NCBI GenBank assembly: GCA_045636125.1
Contig: JAZTWX010000008.1
Location: 1-37,390, forward strand
From: HGM04593 sp045636125
GTDB taxonomy: Bacteria; Bacteroidota; Bacteroidia; Bacteroidales; Bacteroidaceae
Direction: 5' to 3'
DNA length: 37,390 nucleotides
Part shown: positions 16,699-24,209 of the stretch, one piece after another
How positions within the stretch are numbered: position 1 is the stretch's first letter
Layout of the letters: the number at the start of each line of letters is the position of its first letter
Translations under genes and position numbers: made by a program
Notes under the pieces: generated by a model
What the model saw: the letters and a program-made list of their open reading frames with translations, nothing else
What the model was told of the DNA's origin: nothing
Databases searched by the model: none

Positions 16699-16706
16699 GG
16701 AAAAGG

Positions 16707-16749
16707 CCAAAAAAGATGGTGGCCCCGCGTATCACTACGAAGGGCCACC
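16707..16749 (-). terminator. Minus-strand terminator upstream of the btuB promoter
   Basis: GGTGGCCC (16718-16725) pairs with GGGCCACC (16742-16749). Read on the minus strand the stem is followed by ATCTTTTTT. It would insulate btuB from minus-strand transcripts arriving from the 17.2-18.9 kb genes. Confidence 0.65.
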
Positions 16750-17082
16750 CGGGGGGAATTGAATGATTAAGAAAAAGTTTCTATTGTATGTTGTAAAAGG
16801 TTTTATTCGTCCTTTGCATATAAAACACGCAAGGCGGGTGTTTTGTTCAAAGAATTGTTATTTTTTTTGTAAAATATCACACAAATTTATCCCCATAAAA
16901 AGGATTTCATTGATTGACAAGAGGATAACATTTACATTAATTATTTGGTTCAAGGGATTATGATGCGCGAAATAATCTATAGAATGGCATATAAGATGGC
17001 AGAAGCGCATTGCAGGAAACGCCGGGCCGGGCATCTACGTTATATTATTTAGTAAAAGGCAGTCCATTAAAAACAGCCTTTC
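16750..17082. other. Gene-free stretch, nothing recognised
   Basis: AT-rich sequence with no convincing gene. The only sizeable frame (16763-16963, 66 codons) is Lys/Ile/Phe-rich with no recognisable pattern. Confidence 0.6.
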
Positions 17083-17097
17083 ATCAAACAATAAAGT

Positions 17098-17197
17098 GAG
17101 GGTGACCCAAAAGTCATTTTGCAAAGAGAACAAACCCTGCCAGAGCACATTCTGACAGGGTTTGCTTGTTCTTAAACGGGGCTTTTGAGCCAACCCC
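17098..17197 (-). repeat. 100-bp palindromic repeat, copy 2 (inverted)
   Basis: Exact reverse complement of 5167-5266. This copy is also flanked by a perfect 15-bp inverted repeat (17083-17097 and 17198-17212, ATCAAACAATAAAGT and its complement), giving a palindrome of about 130 bp. It lies just after the small membrane-protein gene and could serve as its terminator. Confidence 0.95.
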
Positions 17198-17246
17198 ACT
17201 TTATTGTTTGATACTGCAACAGGGCAAAAACCTCTGAATTATTGTT

Positions 17247-17642
17247 TCACTTTTTTATAACCACCTTAGGCTCACCGCCGTTACGGCTCACGCGCACCCG
17301 CCCACGGTCGGGCAAAGAGAATATTGTCACGCCGTCGGTAACAGCATCCACAAGCAGCAAAGCATTCTCCTCGGCAAAGCGGTTAAAGCGCACAACACTG
17401 TCTGTATCAACAGGATTACCCACATACAAAAGGCTATCGTTCACGTACACGTTATAGGCAGTGCCGGCAAAATCGGGAGCAAAGGATATTTCGTAGGCAA
17501 AGCGTTTGTCACCCGGTTTTTCCCAGTATTTATACAAGGAAAAATATGCAAAAAGACCTATTGTCACTATTATTATAAAAAAGAAAAACACGCTCCCGTA
17601 GAGGAAACTCATATTGGCGTTACGCCCTCTTGTTCTGCTCAT
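17247..17642 (-). CDS. Small single-pass membrane protein, unknown function
   Basis: I take the ATG at 17642 (131 residues, MSRTRGRNANM...); upstream in-frame codons lie within the promoter. Residues about 14-34 form one strong membrane helix rich in Phe and Ile. The remaining ~95 residues are predicted extracytoplasmic and beta-like ('YNVYVNDSLLYVGNP', 'GVTIFSLPDRGRVRVSRNGG'). A promoter with TTTG (17688-17685), an 18-nt spacer and TATCTTCG (17666-17659) lies immediately upstream, inside the intergenic gap to the ATP-grasp-like gene. No family recognised. Confidence 0.75.
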   Translation of the reverse strand: MSRTRGRNANMSFLYGSVFFFFIIIVTIGLFAYFSLYKYWEKPGDKRFAYEISFAPDFAGTAYNVYVNDSLLYVGNPVDTDSVVRFNRFAEENALLLVDAVTDGVTIFSLPDRGRVRVSRNGGEPKVVIKK

Positions 17643-17658
17643 AAAAATGTTGTTTGCG

Positions 17659-17688
17659 CGAAGATAACACTTTCCCCGAAAATACAAA
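17659..17688 (-). promoter_or_regulatory. Promoter of the small membrane-protein gene
   Basis: Minus strand: TTTG, an 18-nt spacer, then TATCTTCG, ending about 17 nt before the ATG at 17642. Confidence 0.6.
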
Positions 17689-17690
17689 AA

Positions 17691-18893
17691 TCAGACAACT
17701 GCGCCATAGAGCGCGGCAACCGTTGCAGCCCTCTCTTCCACAAGCATATAAGCTATATAGCGGGTAGTGGACGACACAGGCGAGAGGTTCAAATAACCGC
17801 TTACGAGCTTGCCGCCAACCACCTTTGCGGGGTGGGCTGCAACCATTTTTTCGTGCAGCGCAAGCGCCTCGCCGTCGTTCCTGAAGTTAGAGACAAAATA
17901 GCGTCCCAAGGCATCCGGCACCATATATCTGTCGCACAAGATGCGCGACACCGCGCCCATATTCATTCTCAAATTAAGCTCCACGCAAGGGTTCAGGCGG
18001 TAGCCGCCGGAGGTGCGATACACAAACATATCGACACCTAAAAAACCACTATAGCCACACTGCGCGAGCAAGCGCGAAAGCGTTTCCACAAGAGCTGCGC
18101 GAGCCGAGTGCAAAGCACCCGCACCCACAAAGCCCGCCAGATACTCCTCTATCTGCGCGTCGGGAGCGAGAATATTGCCCGTGTAGGCAGCGCCGTCACA
18201 AGTAAAGAGCGAATATCCGGCAAAGGAGACCATACCGTCGACAGCCGAAAATTCCATTGCAAAATCGACCACTTTATCGAGGAAACACTCGCACACCACC
18301 CCACCCTGACGCCTTATTACACCACGGTAGAAATTCTCCACAGGAACCTCGACGTGCCCTATTCCCCACGCGATACCCTTTCCGCTGCCCGACCACGGAG
18401 CCTTTATGGCCGACCGCGGAACGCTGTTTATGAAACGTGCAACATCATCGGGCGAGGTGAGGTAAAGAGCCGGAGCAGGAACATCCACTCCCGCAGCCGC
18501 AAGAGAGGCCGCAATTTCAATGGCCGTGCGCCTGTTCGAAAGAGTGCGCACACTCGCAATAAAATCACTCGACGGCAACAGATTTTCTCCCACGCCCAAG
18601 GAGCGCAAACGCCTTTTTGCAAGCTCGCTCCACCCCCACGGCACGCAACCGCAGACACCGCGTAACGCATTCTTTTCCAGCGGAGTAGCAATTTCAAAAA
18701 GCCGTGCCATATCTATTGCAAAAGCACAATGCCCGGCATCAGGCAAAGCCACACAATCGCCCGAGCCCGCATACCACAGAGGAAGCGTGGCAAGGTCGTG
18801 CCCAATAACCCGTGCAGCAGGCGGTGGGCAGTAGGCAGCAGTGCCGTCGGCAAGGGCAAGGTCATTGTCGGGGTTAAAAATAAAAAGGCGCAC
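17691..18893 (-). CDS. ATP-grasp-like protein of unknown substrate
   Basis: I prefer the GTG at 18893, giving MRLFIFNPDNDLALADG, a typical beginning for Bacteroidetes homologues; an in-frame TTG at 18929 would add 12 residues. The 400-residue protein has an ATP-grasp pattern: a Gly-rich lysine loop KAPWSGSGKGI (164-174), an acidic 'GVDMF' (Asp288) and the metal-binding NPCVELNLRMNMG (Glu305, Asn307, Asn311). These enzymes join a carboxylate to an amine or thiol using ATP. No partner gene indicates the substrate. It starts within the region divergent from rimP and ends 48 bp before the membrane-protein gene, which has its own promoter. Confidence 0.7.
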   Translation of the reverse strand: MRLFIFNPDNDLALADGTAAYCPPPAARVIGHDLATLPLWYAGSGDCVALPDAGHCAFAIDMARLFEIATPLEKNALRGVCGCVPWGWSELAKRRLRSLGVGENLLPSSDFIASVRTLSNRRTAIEIAASLAAAGVDVPAPALYLTSPDDVARFINSVPRSAIKAPWSGSGKGIAWGIGHVEVPVENFYRGVIRRQGGVVCECFLDKVVDFAMEFSAVDGMVSFAGYSLFTCDGAAYTGNILAPDAQIEEYLAGFVGAGALHSARAALVETLSRLLAQCGYSGFLGVDMFVYRTSGGYRLNPCVELNLRMNMGAVSRILCDRYMVPDALGRYFVSNFRNDGEALALHEKMVAAHPAKVVGGKLVSGYLNLSPVSSTTRYIAYMLVEERAATVAALYGAVV

Positions 18894-18992
18894 TGTGTTA
18901 CAATTTTTCCACAAAATAACTACAAACAAGCAACATACACAAAGTTTGCTTTAATATTTCGCGGAACATACCAAAAAAAGCCACAAAAACGC

Positions 18993-19023
18993 TTGCACAT
19001 AAAAGTAAAAAATATTACTTTTG
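18993..19023 (+). promoter_or_regulatory. Promoter of the rimP-nusA-infB-suf array
   Basis: TTG at 18993-18995, a 20-nt spacer, then TACTTTTG at 19016-19023, a strong match. It is the only good promoter I find before rnhB, 10 kb downstream. Confidence 0.8.
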
Positions 19024-19041
19024 CAGTGTAATGATGATTGA

Positions 19042-19067
19042 GAGGGGCCTGCAAGCCCCTCTTTTTT
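19042..19067 (+). terminator. Leader terminator/attenuator before rimP-nusA
   Basis: GAGGGGC pairs with GCCCCTC around CTGCAA, followed by six T residues. It lies about 15 nt after the expected transcript start and about 50 nt before the rimP ATG. Premature termination here could respond to NusA levels, giving feedback control of the operon. Confidence 0.75.
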
Positions 19068-19118
19068 ATAACACACAACACGAATCATATTCTACAACAT
19101 AAATTCTATACTTTTTAT

Positions 19119-19586
19119 ATGATTGACAAACAACAAGTAATCGCACTTACAAACGAGTGGCTCGCCGACAAAGAGTATTTTCTGGTAGATGTAGTCATAA
19201 GCAAAGATGACAAAATTACGGTGGAAATTGACCACTCCGAAGGAGTATGGATAGAGGATTGCGCCGACCTCAGCCGACACATTGAGCAAGGGTTGAGCCG
19301 CGAGACCGAAGATTATGAACTCGAAGTAGGCTCTGCCGGGCTGGGACAACCCTTCAAGGTGTTGCAGCAATACATCAACCACATTGGATGCGAGGTTGAG
19401 GTGCTCACCAAAGAGGGCAAGAAACTCAAAGGCATTCTCAAAGAGGCCGGCGAGCAGGAATTTGTAGTTGCCACAAGCAAGAAAGAGAAAAAAGAGGGAG
19501 AGAAACGCCCCCGCATTGTGGAGGAGGAGCTGCATTTCGCCTACGAGAGCGTCAAGTACACGAAATATGTTATAAATTTCAAATAA
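19119..19586 (+). CDS. rimP: Ribosome maturation factor RimP
   Basis: The ATG at 19119 gives 155 residues (MIDKQQVIAL...), the usual length; the open frame extends upstream but only through the leader hairpin. The N-terminal alpha/beta domain contains 'EYFLVDVVISKDDKITVEID' and 'ADLSRHIEQGLSRE', and 'YELEVGSAGLGQPFK' matches the conserved RimP 'E-V-S-S-P-G-x-x-R-P' site with changes. The C-terminal part is an SH3-like Sm fold ('KLKGILKEAGEQEFVV'). RimP helps assemble the 30S subunit. It is first in the array and lies 1 nt before nusA, the near-universal order rimP-nusA-infB. Confidence 0.92.
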   Translation: MIDKQQVIALTNEWLADKEYFLVDVVISKDDKITVEIDHSEGVWIEDCADLSRHIEQGLSRETEDYELEVGSAGLGQPFKVLQQYINHIGCEVEVLTKEGKKLKGILKEAGEQEFVVATSKKEKKEGEKRPRIVEEELHFAYESVKYTKYVINFK

Positions 19587-19587
19587 A

Positions 19588-20844
19588 ATGGCAAAGAAAG
19601 AAGAAACAATCAGCCTTCTTGATACTTTTCAAGAATTCAAAGAGTCGAAAAACATCGACCGCACAACAATGATCAGCGTGCTCGAGGAGAGCTTCCGCAA
19701 AGTATTGATTAATATGTTCGGCACCGACGAGAACTACTCGGTCATCGTCAACCCCGACCGTGGCGACTTCGAGATTCAGCGCCGCCGAACCGTTGTTGCC
19801 GACAACGAGGTCAAGGACAGCAACTTCGAGATTGCGTTGAGCGAGGCACAGCTCATCGACGACACATTCGAAGAGGGCGAGGAGGTGAGCGAAATTGTAA
19901 ATTTTGCCGAATTCGGCCGCCGCGCCATCCTCAACCTTCGCCAGACACTCGCATCGAAGATACTCGAACTCGAGAAAGACAGCCTCTACAACAAGTACAG
20001 CGAGCGCGTGGGCGAGATTGTGAGTGGCGAGGTTTACCAAATCTGGAAGAAAGAGCTTCTCCTTGTCGACGACGAGGGCAACGAGCTTATCCTCCCCAAG
20101 AGCGAGCAAATTCCTTCGGACTTCTACCGTAAGGGCGACAACGTGCGCGCAGTGGTTGCTCGTGTCGACAACCAGAACAACAACCCCAAGATTATTTTGA
20201 GCCGCACATCACCTATGTTCCTGCAGCGTCTTTTTGAGCTCGAGGTTCCCGAAATAATCGACGGCCTCATCACAATCAAGAAGATTGCCCGCATCCCCGG
20301 CAAACGCGCTAAAATTGCAGTTGAGACATACGACGAGCGCATTGACCCCGTAGGTGCTTGCGTGGGTGTAAAGGGTTCGCGTATTCACGGCATCGTTCGC
20401 GAGCTCCGCAACGAGAATATCGACGTTATCCCCTACACATCGAACATAGAGCTCTTCATAAAGCGTGCATTGAGCCCCGCCAAGATACAGAGCATCACAC
20501 TCGACGAAGAGAAGCGCGTTGCCGATGTAAACCTGAAACAGGAGGAGGTGTCGCTTGCCATTGGTAAGGACGGTCTCAACATCAAACTCGCAAGTATGCT
20601 CACCGAGTACACCATAAACGTATACCGCGAGATTGACAACCAGCAGGAGGACGACATCTACCTCGACGAGTTTGCCGACGAGATTGACGAGTGGATAATC
20701 GCAGCAATCAAGAAGATTGGCCTCGACACAGCAAAAGCAGTGCTCAACGCACCCCGCGAGGTACTTATCGAAAAGGCCGACCTCGAAGAGGACACTGTGG
20801 ACCACGTTATTTCGGTTCTCCAGGCAGAGTTCGACGAGGAATAA
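19588..20844 (+). CDS. nusA: Transcription termination/antitermination factor NusA
   Basis: The 418-residue protein has the NusA core order: an N-terminal RNA-polymerase-binding domain (about 1-125), an S1 domain (about 135-200, 'GEIVSGEVYQIWKKELLLV'), then two KH domains containing 'ACVGVKGSRIHGIVRELRNENIDVI' and 'AIGKDGLNIKLASML'. The C-terminus has a short acidic/helical extension, as in Bacteroidetes rather than the long gamma-proteobacterial repeats. It binds RNA polymerase and nascent RNA, modulating pausing and termination. Its position after a terminator-like leader fits autoregulation. It is 1 nt after rimP and 38 nt before infB. Confidence 0.96.
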   Translation: MAKKEETISLLDTFQEFKESKNIDRTTMISVLEESFRKVLINMFGTDENYSVIVNPDRGDFEIQRRRTVVADNEVKDSNFEIALSEAQLIDDTFEEGEEVSEIVNFAEFGRRAILNLRQTLASKILELEKDSLYNKYSERVGEIVSGEVYQIWKKELLLVDDEGNELILPKSEQIPSDFYRKGDNVRAVVARVDNQNNNPKIILSRTSPMFLQRLFELEVPEIIDGLITIKKIARIPGKRAKIAVETYDERIDPVGACVGVKGSRIHGIVRELRNENIDVIPYTSNIELFIKRALSPAKIQSITLDEEKRVADVNLKQEEVSLAIGKDGLNIKLASMLTEYTINVYREIDNQQEDDIYLDEFADEIDEWIIAAIKKIGLDTAKAVLNAPREVLIEKADLEEDTVDHVISVLQAEFDEE

Positions 20845-20882
20845 AAACACCCTGTTACAATAACCCAAAAGAGACGTAACGA

Positions 20883-23708
20883 ATGAAAATAAGACTAAAT
20901 AAAGTACAAGGAGAGCTTAACCTGGGACTTTCCACAATTGTGGAATTTCTGCAGAAGAAGGGCTTCGAGATAAAAGAAGACCCCAACGCCGTTGTACCCG
21001 AAGAAGGCTACAACCTTCTTATACAGGAGTTCAGCGCCGACAAGAAAGCTCGCATACAATCGGACAATTTCACCAAAGAGCGCCAGAACAAGGAAAAGCC
21101 CAAGAGCATTGCAATTGAGGTAAAAGAGGAGCCCGCTCCCGCACCCAAGGCCGAGGTGAAACCCGTTGAGAAACCACAAGAACCCGTTAAAGCCGAGGAA
21201 AAACCCGCAGCCGTTGAAACCAAGATAAAAGTAACCGGCCGCATCGACCTCGACGCACTCAACCGCAAGCCTGCCAAGAAAGAGCAGCCCAAGAAAGAGG
21301 CTCCCGCAGCCCCCAAGGCCGAGGAGAAGCCCGCACCTGCCCCTGCTCCTGTTAAAGAGGAGCAACCCGCTCCCGCACCCGTGCAGGAACCCGTAGCTAC
21401 CGAGGCTGCTCCCGCCCTCACACAAGTTGAGGAGGTTGCACCCAAGCTCAACATCATTGGACAAATAGACCTTTCGGCCATAAACCAGTCGACCCGTCCC
21501 AAGAAAAAGAGCAAGGAGGAGAAGAGAAAGGAGCGCGAGGAGAAAGACAAGCAGCGCGAAGAGATGCGCAAGCAACAGCGCCAGCAGAACAACAATGCAG
21601 GCTCGCAGAACCAGAACAGCGAGCAAGGCAAGAAAAAGCGCCAGCGCATAAACAACCAGCGCGTCGACATCAACGAGATGAGCAACGAGCAGAGCAACAA
21701 CAACGACTGGAGCGGCAACCGCAACAAGAACAAGGGCAACAACCCCTCACAGGGCAGCCGTCGCGACCAGGAGCGCCAGCACAAACGCTTCGACAAGAAC
21801 GACATAAACGAGGAGGACGTATCGAAGCAGGTACGCGAGACACTCGACCGCCTCACACAGCGCGGCAAGAACAACAAAGCCGCAAAGTACCGCAAGGACA
21901 AACGCGACCAGGCAGCCGAGCGTCAACAGCAAGCCTTCGACGCCGAAATAGCCGACAGCAAAGTACTCAAACTCACCGAGTTTGTAACAGCCAACGAGCT
22001 TGCTAGCATGATGAACATTTCGGTAACACAGGTAATTGCAACCTGTATGAGCATTGGTATGATGGTATCTATCAACCAACGTCTCGACGCCGAGACCATC
22101 AACCTCGTAGCCGAGGAGTTCGGCTTCACAACCGAGTATGTGAGCGCCGAGGTTGCCAACGCCATTGAAACAGAGGCCGATGCCGACGAGGATCTCCTCC
22201 CCCGCGCCCCCATCATCACCGTGATGGGACACGTCGACCACGGAAAGACATCGTTGCTCGACTATATTCGCAAGGCCAATGTTATTGCCGGTGAGGCCGG
22301 AGGTATTACCCAGCACATCGGTGCCTATAACGTGAAGATGGAGAGCGGCAAACGCATCACCTTCCTCGACACCCCCGGTCACGAAGCCTTTACCGCAATG
22401 CGTGCCCGTGGAGCAAAAGTAACCGATATTGTAATTATCATAATCGCTGCCGACGACAACGTGATGCCCCAGACAAAAGAGGCCATCAACCACGCTATGG
22501 CAGCCGGCGTACCCATCGTGTTTGCCATCAACAAATGCGACAAGCCCTCGGCCGACCCCACTCGCATTAAAGAGGAGCTTGCACAGCTCAATATGCTTGT
22601 AGAGGACTGGGGTGGAAAATACCAGTCGCAGGAGATTTCGGCAAAGAAGGGTATGGGCGTAGAAGAGCTTATGGAGAAGGTTCTCCTCGAAGCCGAGATG
22701 CTCGACCTCAAGGCCAACCCCAACCGCAAGGCAACCGGTTCAATCATCGAGTCGACACTCGACAAGGGACGCGGTTACGTAGCAACCGTACTTGTTCAGA
22801 ACGGTACACTCAAAGTGGGTGATATTGTTGTTGCAGGTACACAGTGGGGTAAGGTAAAAGCCATCTTCAACGAGCGTAACCAGCGCATCAAGGGTGTTGC
22901 ACCCGCCGAGCCCGCACTCATACTGGGCCTCAACGGCGCACCCACTGCCGGCGACACATTCAATGTTGTGGAGAGCGAGCGCGAGGCACGCGAAATTACC
23001 GGTAAACGCGAGCAGTTGCAACGCGAGCAGGGCCTGCGCACACAAAAGATGCTCACCCTCGACGAGGTTGGCCGCCGCATTGCACTCGGCAATTTCCAGA
23101 CACTCAACATCATTGTAAAGGGCGACGTGGACGGCTCTATCGAGGCGTTGAGCGACTCACTCATAAAGCTGTCTACCGACACTATACAGATAAACGTTAT
23201 CCACAAGGCTGTGGGACAGATTTCGGAGAGCGACGTGAGCCTCGCCGCAGCATCGGATGCCATTATCGTAGGCTTCCAGGTGCGTCCCTCGGTTACAGCC
23301 CGCAAGATAGCCGAGAACGAAGGTGTCGACATTCGCATCTACTCTATCATCTACGATGCTATTGAGGAGGTTAAAGCAGCTATGGAGGGTATGCTTGCCC
23401 CCGTTCTCAAAGAGGAGATTACTGCCACCATCGAGGTACGCGAGACATTCCACATAAGCAAGGTGGGAACCGTAGCCGGCTGTATGGTACGCGAGGGAAA
23501 GGTGAAACGCACCGACCGCGCACGCCTCATACGCGACGGTATCGTTATCCACACCGGCAACCTTGCAGCACTCAAGCGTTTCAAGGACGATGTAAAGGAG
23601 GTTGGAACAAACTTCGAGTGCGGTATCAGCCTGCAGAACCAGGATGACATCAAGGTTGGAGACATCATCGAGACCTTTGTAGAGATTGAGGTTAAGCAGA
23701 AACTCTAA
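20883..23708 (+). CDS. infB: Translation initiation factor IF-2
   Basis: The 941-residue GTPase delivers fMet-tRNA to the 30S initiation complex. The N-terminal subdomain (1-60) is followed by a long low-complexity linker of Pro, Ala, Glu, Lys and later Gln/Asn/Arg (about 70-350), then the conserved IF-2 core. G1 is GHVDHGKT (about 449-456), G3 DTPGHEAF (about 495) and G4 NKCDKP (about 550). Domains II, III and the C-terminal 'RETFHISKVGTVAGCMV' fMet-binding domain follow, ending QKL. All GTPase motifs are intact. The linker is of the expected Bacteroidetes type. It is 12 nt upstream of cvpA. Confidence 0.97.
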   Translation: MKIRLNKVQGELNLGLSTIVEFLQKKGFEIKEDPNAVVPEEGYNLLIQEFSADKKARIQSDNFTKERQNKEKPKSIAIEVKEEPAPAPKAEVKPVEKPQEPVKAEEKPAAVETKIKVTGRIDLDALNRKPAKKEQPKKEAPAAPKAEEKPAPAPAPVKEEQPAPAPVQEPVATEAAPALTQVEEVAPKLNIIGQIDLSAINQSTRPKKKSKEEKRKEREEKDKQREEMRKQQRQQNNNAGSQNQNSEQGKKKRQRINNQRVDINEMSNEQSNNNDWSGNRNKNKGNNPSQGSRRDQERQHKRFDKNDINEEDVSKQVRETLDRLTQRGKNNKAAKYRKDKRDQAAERQQQAFDAEIADSKVLKLTEFVTANELASMMNISVTQVIATCMSIGMMVSINQRLDAETINLVAEEFGFTTEYVSAEVANAIETEADADEDLLPRAPIITVMGHVDHGKTSLLDYIRKANVIAGEAGGITQHIGAYNVKMESGKRITFLDTPGHEAFTAMRARGAKVTDIVIIIIAADDNVMPQTKEAINHAMAAGVPIVFAINKCDKPSADPTRIKEELAQLNMLVEDWGGKYQSQEISAKKGMGVEELMEKVLLEAEMLDLKANPNRKATGSIIESTLDKGRGYVATVLVQNGTLKVGDIVVAGTQWGKVKAIFNERNQRIKGVAPAEPALILGLNGAPTAGDTFNVVESEREAREITGKREQLQREQGLRTQKMLTLDEVGRRIALGNFQTLNIIVKGDVDGSIEALSDSLIKLSTDTIQINVIHKAVGQISESDVSLAAASDAIIVGFQVRPSVTARKIAENEGVDIRIYSIIYDAIEEVKAAMEGMLAPVLKEEITATIEVRETFHISKVGTVAGCMVREGKVKRTDRARLIRDGIVIHTGNLAALKRFKDDVKEVGTNFECGISLQNQDDIKVGDIIETFVEIEVKQKL

Positions 23709-23720
23709 ACCATAAAAAAG

Positions 23721-24206
23721 ATGAACACACTCGATATTATCCTCTTGTCAGTCCTTGGAATCGGATTCATCTACGGCTACATAAAAGGAATAATAAAACA
23801 GCTATCGTTTGGAGCAGGCATCATTTTAGGCCTGCTCCAAGCAGTGCTTTTCTACCCCGTTGTAGCAGAGTGGATAAAAGGTTACACAGGCTGGGAAGAG
23901 TGGGCAACAACAGCCGCTGCGTTCGTTGCCATTTTCCTTTGCGTGATGATTGCACTGAAAGTTGCCGGAGTACTGCTTGCCGCCATTCTCAAATTCATTC
24001 ACCTGCAATTCATCGACAGCGTGCTTGGAGCACTCTTCTCGACCATCGTTGCAATGTTCCTCTTTATGGGTGGAATGAAGCTGGCCAACGACATTATCCC
24101 CGACAATAAATACACAAACAAAACATCGCAGAACAGCTCCTTGTTATATAAATACGTGCAAGGAATAACATCTTTAATCATAGACGAGGCGGAGAAGAAA
24201 ATTTAG
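23721..24206 (+). CDS. cvpA: CvpA family membrane protein
   Basis: The 161-residue product starts MNTLDIILLSVLGIGFIYGY and has four hydrophobic segments, with the CvpA signature 'GYIKGIIKQLSFGAGIILGL' near the N-terminus. CvpA proteins are inner-membrane proteins first linked to colicin V production; their exact role is not settled. The gene is 12 nt after infB and ends directly before sufB, so it belongs to the same transcript. Confidence 0.85.
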   Translation: MNTLDIILLSVLGIGFIYGYIKGIIKQLSFGAGIILGLLQAVLFYPVVAEWIKGYTGWEEWATTAAAFVAIFLCVMIALKVAGVLLAAILKFIHLQFIDSVLGALFSTIVAMFLFMGGMKLANDIIPDNKYTNKTSQNSSLLYKYVQGITSLIIDEAEKKI

Positions 24207-24209
24207 GTG

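Noticed and set aside
16763..16963. 66-codon frame upstream of the btuB riboswitch
   Set aside because: It has no recognisable family, no promoter or terminator fits, and composition is that of AT-rich intergenic DNA.
18108..18665. 185-codon plus-strand frame in the ATP-grasp gene
   Set aside because: It is antisense to the conserved ATP-grasp frame; Arg/His/Ser-rich with no known pattern.
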